DNA of 64,000 nucleotides, taken from Sulfidibacterium sp964549335 (GTDB taxonomy: Bacteria > Bacteroidota > Bacteroidia > Bacteroidales > F082). The notes below the pieces were generated by a model that was not told the origin of the DNA, did not search any database, and worked only from the letters and a program-made list of their open reading frames with translations. Location: the NCBI GenBank assembly GCA_964549335.1, contig CAZJUQ010000011.1, positions 62,001 through 126,000 on the forward strand, written 5' to 3'. This document shows, piece by piece, positions 63,425-64,000 of this stretch. The translations under genes and the position numbers were made by a program. Numbering within the stretch: the first letter of the stretch is position 1; every line of letters begins with the position of its first letter.

Positions 63425-64000
63425 ATGAAACTTAAACCGGAAATATTTGGTACCACCTTCGGAAATATTGCTACGGCATTTTTTATGCTTGTTATTGTTT
63501 CGGGCATAATGATAGCAGTACCTTACGATGTTACTCACCCTTATCTTTCACTTGGCGAAACAGTGTTGCTTAACCCTTTTGGCTCATTTGTCAGAAATAT
63601 GCATTTTTGGAGTTCGCAATGGTTTCTTGTTTTTAGCCTGATACATCTATACTTTAAATTTAAAAACAATAAAACAATAAATACAAAACCGCTCCTTTGG
63701 TTCAGGCTAAGCGCAGGGGTTTTGGTTATTTTTCTCGCCATGTTGACGGGGTTTATACTGAAAGGCGATGCCGACAGTACACATGCACGTGTTATTTTGG
63801 AAAATCTTACCGAAAAAATTCCTTTTGCGGGAAAACCGTTAGCGCATACACTTTTGGGAAAACAGGGAGACTATTTGTTGGTTTATGTTCATCATATTGC
63901 AACTTTTACGGTTTTCCTTGCCGTTATAATTTTGGAACACAGCAGAAAAATTTGGCCTGGAACTTCCGATTTTGTTTTTTCGTCACTTTTTGTTTTCGTT
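63425..64000 (+). CDS. Cytochrome b N-terminal part (partial)
   Basis: The first 192 codons of a cytochrome b, running off the window end. Four hydrophobic segments carry histidine pairs in the cytochrome b pattern: RNMHFWSSQWF with LIHLYF, and YVHHIATFTVF with LEHSRK, which should ligate two b hemes. It starts at ATG 63425 with only 4 bp between it and the Rieske gene. Together they would oxidise quinol in the inner membrane and pass electrons to a cytochrome c likely encoded beyond the edge. Confidence 0.85.
   Translation, partial: MKLKPEIFGTTFGNIATAFFMLVIVSGIMIAVPYDVTHPYLSLGETVLLNPFGSFVRNMHFWSSQWFLVFSLIHLYFKFKNNKTINTKPLLWFRLSAGVLVIFLAMLTGFILKGDADSTHARVILENLTEKIPFAGKPLAHTLLGKQGDYLLVYVHHIATFTVFLAVIILEHSRKIWPGTSDFVFSSLFVFV

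Overview
This window looks like chromosomal DNA of a member of the Bacteroidota, probably an anaerobic or microaerophilic, polysaccharide-degrading relative of the Bacteroidales/Marinilabiliales. The reasons are a SusC/SusD pair, the complete core of the type IX secretion and gliding machinery (porP, gldK, gldL, gldM, gldN, with gldE and gldD elsewhere), a cargo protein with a type IX sorting domain, many lipoproteins, a one-chain pyruvate:ferredoxin oxidoreductase, and TTTG/TAnnTTTG promoters typical of the phylum. No species can be named from the sequence alone.

Left region (1-13.7 kb): two divergent operons form what I read as an amino-sugar polysaccharide utilisation locus, most likely for chitosan or a related glucosamine polymer. 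Leftward: SusC, SusD, a PKD lipoprotein, then, after a terminator, the first 26 codons of a secreted protein that may be a GH8 enzyme. Rightward: a GH2 lipoprotein resembling exo-beta-D-glucosaminidase, an MFS sugar transporter, two tandem ROK kinase homologues, and a glucosamine-6-phosphate deaminase fused to a PIG-L domain. The shared 387-bp control region carries two copies of the palindrome TGCAAA-N2-TTTGCA, one on each predicted promoter.

Middle-left (14-31.8 kb): an SLC13-type carrier, a DMT exporter, a GldN-like orphan lipoprotein, a GH73-LysM wall hydrolase, a Na/Pi carrier, an HD hydrolase, glnS followed by tRNA-Gln, pyruvate:ferredoxin oxidoreductase, an M1 peptidase homologue with a lost HEXXH motif, tRNA-Asn, and gldE-gldD.

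Middle-right (31.8-51.5 kb): an M14 carboxypeptidase with a type IX sorting domain, a 1090-residue BNR/sortilin-like repeat protein, a sugar MFS carrier, a DUF819 membrane protein, recG, the gldN-gldM-gldL-gldK block and porP (all leftward), then PIN-PhoH, a small unassigned protein and a DUF1232 protein.

Right region (51.6-64 kb): release factor 3, a beta-lactamase-fold serine hydrolase, a small zinc-ribbon membrane protein, a three-gene operon (NDP-sugar pyrophosphorylase-like, NahK-like hexosamine 1-kinase, GH36-like glycosidase), a divergent PurF-like amidotransferase, a GNAT acetyltransferase, and the start of a Rieske-cytochrome b operon cut by the window edge.

A GC-rich element of about 165-190 bp occurs three times, always intergenic (16.5, 53.3 and 60.2 kb); two copies show a compensatory base change in a predicted stem. 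Together with the deviant active sites (M1 homologue, ROK pair, NagB/PIG-L fusion), this is the least explained signal in the window.
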